Positions 18,959 to 22,648 of a stretch of 22,648 nucleotides of DNA are shown here, in pieces (positions within the stretch are counted from its first letter, which is position 1; the number at the start of each line of letters is the position of its first letter). The stretch covers positions 187,462-210,109 of the forward strand of contig NW_014577343.1 of assembly GCF_000485595.1 (NCBI RefSeq), in the 5' to 3' direction. Under the pieces are notes generated by a model. The model was not told the origin of the DNA. It did not search any database and saw nothing but the letters and a program-made list of their open reading frames with translations. Both the position numbers and the translations under genes were made by a program. Origin of the DNA: Priapulus caudatus (taxonomy: Eukaryota; Priapulida; Priapulimorpha; Priapulimorphida; Priapulidae).

Positions 18959-19213
18959 GCATAACAGGAATAACAGCATACAAAACCGTCAACGAATAGC
19001 GAAATACACAAGAGCTTTCATTCACGTCGAATCGAATAATAACATTATTGGGTAATACACGTGTGGCATCTGTAGGCATCATTTTAATAAATTATTGATT
19101 AGCTATATTATGTGAGTCGCATCTATAAACTACATCGATCCATCGGACACGAAGAGAGCACAATGCTCAACGTACCAAGTATATCACGAGCATATTAAAC
19201 CGCCCTGTGAACT

Positions 19214-20181
19214 CTAATGGATAAGGGTGTTGCTACCGTAGCCGAGGTTAGCTCCACCGTAGCTTCCGTGGCTGCCGTATCCGGCATTGTACCGGGGACC
19301 GTGCGTGATGGGGGAGGATGCACTGATGCCGACGTTACGGCCACCGAATCCCAGGTTGCCACCGTGTCCGAGGTTGCCACCGTATCCTAGGTTGCTACCG
19401 TATCCCAGGTTGCTACCGTATCCCACGTTGCCACCATATCCGTTTCCGTATCCGCCTCCGTTTCCGTATCCACCTCCGTATCCGCCTCCGTTTCCGTATC
19501 CGCCTCCGTATCCACCTCCGTTTCCTCCGTATCCACCTCCGTATCCACCTCCGTTTCCTCCGTATCCACCTCCGTATCCACCCTGGCGGACCACACGGTG
19601 TCCGTACAACTGCCTGTATCCGATGATTGGCTGCTTGTACTGGAAGGCGTACAGGGTCTTTGGCTGATACCAAGAGTATCCATCTCTGAATTACAAAGTA
19701 TTAATATGGTTACTTGGCGTGCATTGCGTAAGTAAACTAGCATGTTTCTCGGTTCCGCGTGAAATTAATTGCAAATGCATCATCACAATCTACGGGCGCG
19801 TCAGCGCAAATCTCGAATTTGTCTGATGAAGTAAAATTGGAAAAACTCAACCCACCTGTATCCGTACTCGTAACCTCTGGCCCTGGCGGCGGTCTCTGCT
19901 GCCGTGGCTTCATCCTTCTCGTAGTCAGCGCCGGCCGCCTGGCCGTCACGCGCGTACGAGCCGCTGGCGTGCTTTGATCCGGATCCGTGAGCGCGGGCGT
20001 CGGCCCTCGGTCCGTACACGGACGTGGTGAAGAACTCCGGGGCGTAGGTGTGTCCGTAGCCGGTGTGCTGTTCGCCGGCATCAACACTGCCGACGTTGTC
20101 GTAGGTGCCGTAGCTTCCTCCGTAGTTACCATCGCTGGCGCAGGCGGCGGCCACGAGGCAAAGCACGATGCAGAGCTTCAT
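19214..20181 (-). CDS. Secreted glycine/tyrosine-rich repeat protein, copy B
   Basis: The coding exons are 20181-19856 and 19685-19214 (minus strand), giving 265 residues. Intron 2 (19855-19686, 170 bp, phase 2) has the ordinary donor CAG|GTGGGT and acceptor GTAATTCAG. Residues 1-109 are identical to copy A, including the signal peptide and the acidic stretch. The Tyr/Gln-rich segment differs only in ending HRVVRQ, not HRVIRQ. The glycine domain is 21 codons shorter and more regular, alternating GGGYGGGYG and GGGYGGGYGGN units. GHGGNLGFG replaces GYGGNLGFG, and the tail ends NTLIH. The shared design implies the same extracellular structural role as copy A, in shell, tube, cuticle or adhesive; tissue and partner are unknown. 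Exon 2 carries no difference from copy A even at synonymous sites, while the introns have diverged. Promoter and 3' UTR are duplicated too, so both copies are probably expressed. Confidence 0.85.
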
Positions 20182-20186
20182 GTTGA

Positions 20187-20709
20187 CTAGAAAAAAAATA
20201 ATCGTGGCTGATAAAACCATAAACACACATATATGATGTATTTACGTAAAGCGTCTGTACAATGTATCCGTACAGTGTATACAATTAGGAGTGAATAAAA
20301 ACACACTTTGTTTTTCTTCACTCCCGATATAATTTATATAAAAATACAAGGTAATGTCGTTCAAAGATGCCCGCATACATTACATTCAAATAAACAAACC
20401 GCATGTTGACTAGAAAGAGAGGCAACGTGGCTAAACACACCATAAACATATCTACACGACGTATTCACACAAAGCGTGTGTACAATGTATCTGTTCTGCG
20501 TATCTATAGTAATACAACGTACACAATGTAGTTGTATGATGCATCTATACAATGTATAAAATTTATGCAGAAACTCAATGCAATGACGCTCAGAGATATC
20601 CGCATACGTTACAATCTAATAAACTATCCTTAGTTGAAAATGTTATCTAAAAGTATGAAACAATGTAGCGCGTATTTGTTGCTCATACAGAGCGCTGCTC
20701 GGTACTCAC
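20187..20709 (-). other. Intron 1 of gene copy B
   Basis: Donor CAG|GTGAGT, acceptor TTTTCTAG, 523 bp. It keeps the internal duplication seen in copy A: a second acceptor-plus-ATG unit has its ATG at 20404-20402, again 223 bp from the true start, opening the same short frame (it starts MRFVYLNVMYAG in both copies). Confidence 0.7.
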
Positions 20710-20762
20710 CTGTTCAGGATCCAGGCAGGTTGCTTGCTGACTACTCTCTCAAGGTAGAACTG
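20710..20762 (-). other. Noncoding exon 1 (5' UTR) of gene copy B
   Basis: Counterpart of 14488-14540, with the start site inferred about 33 bp past the TATA box. It contains no ATG and has only a few base differences from copy A. Confidence 0.6.
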
Positions 20763-20786
20763 CACTATTTCCATCCGCGTCGGGCC

Positions 20787-20794
20787 TTTTTATA
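20787..20794 (-). promoter_or_regulatory. TATA box of gene copy B
   Basis: TATAAAAA on the minus strand at the position equivalent to TATAAAAG of copy A. A TGACGTCG CRE-like site lies 163 bp further upstream (20957-20964), as in copy A. Confidence 0.7.
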
Positions 20795-21089
20795 CGAAAC
20801 GGCGAGCGGCTTGTCACGCTTAACTTTTCCCCATTCCTCACGGAACGCGATCTTTTTCAAAAGGGAACAATACAGTCTAGCTGAAATAATGTCAGCGAGA
20901 CAAGTCGCGCTAAATAATGAATATAGTAGCGCGGCGTTCGATTGTTTTACGTCTCCTGACGTCGTTTGTTAGCGACAAAGCAACACTACAACGTGCGCGC
21001 ACTTTACTATACGCTCGTCTCATTACGGAGGCATTGGAACGCAGTTCTCACGAACGGAGATAGTTTGTCTAGTCGTTAGCCTGTTTCTC

Positions 21090-21457
21090 GGAGGAGTCTG
21101 GCCTAGTTTCTCGTTTCTCTTTTCTTCTTCGGTAAGCATGTCGCAACGCGGGCGTAGATGATCCACCGTCGCTGCCGCGCCTCGCTTCGTTAGTCTAGAA
21201 AAGTAAAAGTTATGTCTAATTTCGACATGTTTGTGAGGTCGTGGCGTAAAAATGGGTTGATTAGCGGCGGTTTCGTGCTGGTGCATACGCTAGACATAGC
21301 CTTGTCGTCGCAATAACACGCTCTGATAAAATGCTAAAACACTATTGATGCAAACTTGTTCTCTATATCAAATAGTCACCGAGTAGGAACAAACAACCAA
21401 AGAATGGGCTCTGCAGTTGTCACGTATGTGCATATAATCAACAGCTAATAATACATA
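21090..21457. other. No supportable gene
   Basis: Unique sequence past the end of unit B. A minus-strand frame of 87 codons (21023-21286) overlaps the duplication edge and has no recognisable motif. I found no regulatory or RNA feature. Confidence 0.45.
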
Positions 21458-21465
21458 CATACGGG

Positions 21466-21824
21466 CAGGGGCGTAAATCCGTACCGAGGAGTGGGGGGGA
21501 TGATAACGCGAAGGGGGGGTCTGGGGGGCCCTCCCCCATAAATTTTTTGAAATTAGACCCCTTCAGATGCGTTTTCTGCGCGAGCAGGGGAGGGGGTCCG
21601 GACCCTCTGGACCCCTCCCCCCCTGTACACGCCCCTGCAGTAATTGAAATGATTTAGGTCTGCCCATGTCTCCAAATTATCATAATTAGCTGAACTTTCA
21701 AGTGGGGCACGGAGGAAGGAGTTTTTTTTTTGAATCTCAGGGGGGGATATTTGTACAGGCCATCCCCCCTCCTTCAAGAGCGGGGGGATGCATCCCCCCC
21801 ATCCCCCCGGGATTTACGCCCATG
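21466..21824. mobile_element. hAT-type nonautonomous transposon (MITE), 359 bp
   Basis: The ends are CAGGGGCGTAAATCC and, read inward from the right, CATGGGCGTAAATCC, a 15-bp terminal inverted repeat with one mismatch. Both ends are flanked by the same 8-bp word CATACGGG (21458-21465 and 21825-21832). An 8-bp target duplication with CAG-like termini is the hallmark of the hAT superfamily. The interior is rich in G and C runs with several nested dyads (for example TCCGGACCCTCTGGACC) and has no transposase frame. A second inward-facing end, CGCCCCTG at 21630-21637, lies inside, suggesting nested or internally rearranged copies. Confidence 0.85.
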
Positions 21825-21832
21825 CATACGGG

Positions 21833-22561
21833 TATTATTAGCTCTTGATAATTATTATAATAAGCTGAACATCAGAAGGGTGACCGGACATTCACGGCAA
21901 AGGACGGGCAGGCAGGCACTAATGCAAACATACGTACGATCGCGCACACACGCCTCCAGTCATATATACTGTCACATGTGTGTCATACTTGTGATGAACA
22001 TGCAGATTTGATAGAAGGGGTGTAAGAGTCACTGAATAGAATAAGTAGTTAATTGCGCACGATATATAAGGACACTGGCCTGTGTATTTTATAATAGTCT
22101 CTATATTGTACATGTATAAAATTATTTTCACATCATAGATGATTCTGGAATTAAAACGAGACGTCGCGATCGACATCATCATATTAGTCTGCTCGTGGAT
22201 ATCTATTCTCATTCATTCTAGAAGTATGAATTCATTATTTTTTTAGATGCTGCGCATGTGCATGTCCAGATCTCGCGGTCTACTGCATAAGCGATTCATC
22301 GCACACTTGTTTTGCAGGGTAGGTTTTGGGTGGGCCCATGCCGAGTATCTATCGAAAACCTGTTGAAATTATACCACAACAGATTTGCAGACACCCTTAC
22401 CGTATTATGTGGCTTATAACACACATTTTCCCCTAGAAAATGTCTCCAAAAACCGCCGTGTGTCCTATAAGCTGAAGGTCGATGCACAGGGTAATATTAT
22501 AGCTATGATATTTTAAGCTACATTACGGTGTATCACACACCTCCAGTATATATACTATACT
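21833..22561. other. No supportable gene
   Basis: AT-rich sequence. An acceptor-like TTGTTTTGCAG at about 22318 is followed by some 33 open codons (GRFWVGPCRVSIENLL and onward) but no donor or partner exon was seen. Other frames are short and featureless. Confidence 0.45.
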
Positions 22562-22563
22562 AT

Positions 22564-22623
<60 letters not shown>

Positions 22624-22648
22624 GTAGATAGATAGGTAGATAGATAGA
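22562..22648 (+). repeat. (GATA)n microsatellite at window end
   Basis: About 20 tetranucleotide units, perfect to about 22620 and then with GGTA variants, continuing off the right edge. Confidence 0.95.

Larger units (their letters stand above)
14890..21089. repeat. Tandem duplication, unit B (carries gene copy B)
   Basis: Second unit, about 6.2 kb, in the same orientation as unit A. The extra length is explained by unmatched stretches at about 15180-17425 (containing the gypsy remnant) and about 17600-17945 (containing the 112-bp foldback). From 18075 the match to unit A is nearly continuous to 21089, including gene, promoter and 3' UTR. The frames between 14862 and 15640 are simple-repeat artefacts or part of the retroelement. 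Confidence 0.8.

Noticed and set aside
21466-21637. Shorter 172-bp transposon using the inner CGCCCCTG end
   Set aside because: The bases after 21637 do not repeat the left flank, whereas the 21824 end gives a perfect 8-bp duplication.
22319-22425. Possible exon after TTGTTTTGCAG on the plus strand
   Set aside because: Only about 33 open codons, no donor, no partner exon and no recognisable motif.

Overview
The window looks like animal nuclear DNA, probably from a spiralian such as a mollusc or brachiopod, although the species cannot be read from it. The evidence is as follows. Genes are split by GT-AG introns, with TATA boxes and AATAAA signals. Microsatellites are abundant. There is a decayed Ty3/gypsy retroelement, a hAT-type MITE, and a short (TTAGGG)3 tract. 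The clearest genes encode secreted glycine/tyrosine-rich proteins of the kind found in shells, tubes, cuticles or adhesives. There is no bacterial operon structure, and most open frames are chance or lie inside simple repeats.

Layout. Positions 1-430 are a polypyrimidine tract. From 430 to about 4655 I see no convincing gene; this stretch holds an interstitial telomere-like tract, one copy of a dispersed repeat and AT-rich microsatellites. Positions 4660-5990 form one imperfect palindrome of about 1.33 kb whose arms carry (CT)n on one side and (GA)n on the other. Six copies of a 68-bp satellite follow at 5978-6395. At 6400-9300 there are small repeats, a 40-bp palindrome, a possible membrane-segment exon (7602-7787) and a three-copy 79-bp repeat. 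Positions 9317-10505 (+) hold a plausible three-exon gene tail, all phase 0, for a protein I do not recognise.

The main feature is a tandem duplication. Unit A (about 10842-14855) and unit B (about 14890-21089) each carry one minus-strand gene of the same design: TATA box, short noncoding exon 1, intron 1 of about 520 bp, exon 2 (signal peptide and N-terminal domain), a 170-bp intron 2, and exon 3 with a (GGY)n-type repeat domain. Copy A predicts 286 aa and copy B 265 aa. They differ mainly by 21 codons in the glycine repeat. Exon 2 is identical by eye over the 326 coding bases, while intron 2 differs at about 10 of 170 positions. Unit B is longer because it contains an unrelated stretch with a broken gypsy element (gag to integrase, minus strand) and a 112-bp foldback element.

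The right end (21090-22648) has no gene I can support. It contains a 359-bp hAT-like MITE flanked by a perfect 8-bp target duplication, and the window ends inside a (GATA)n microsatellite. The two glycine/tyrosine-rich genes probably share regulation, because their promoters, 5' noncoding exons and 3' UTRs are all duplicated with them.
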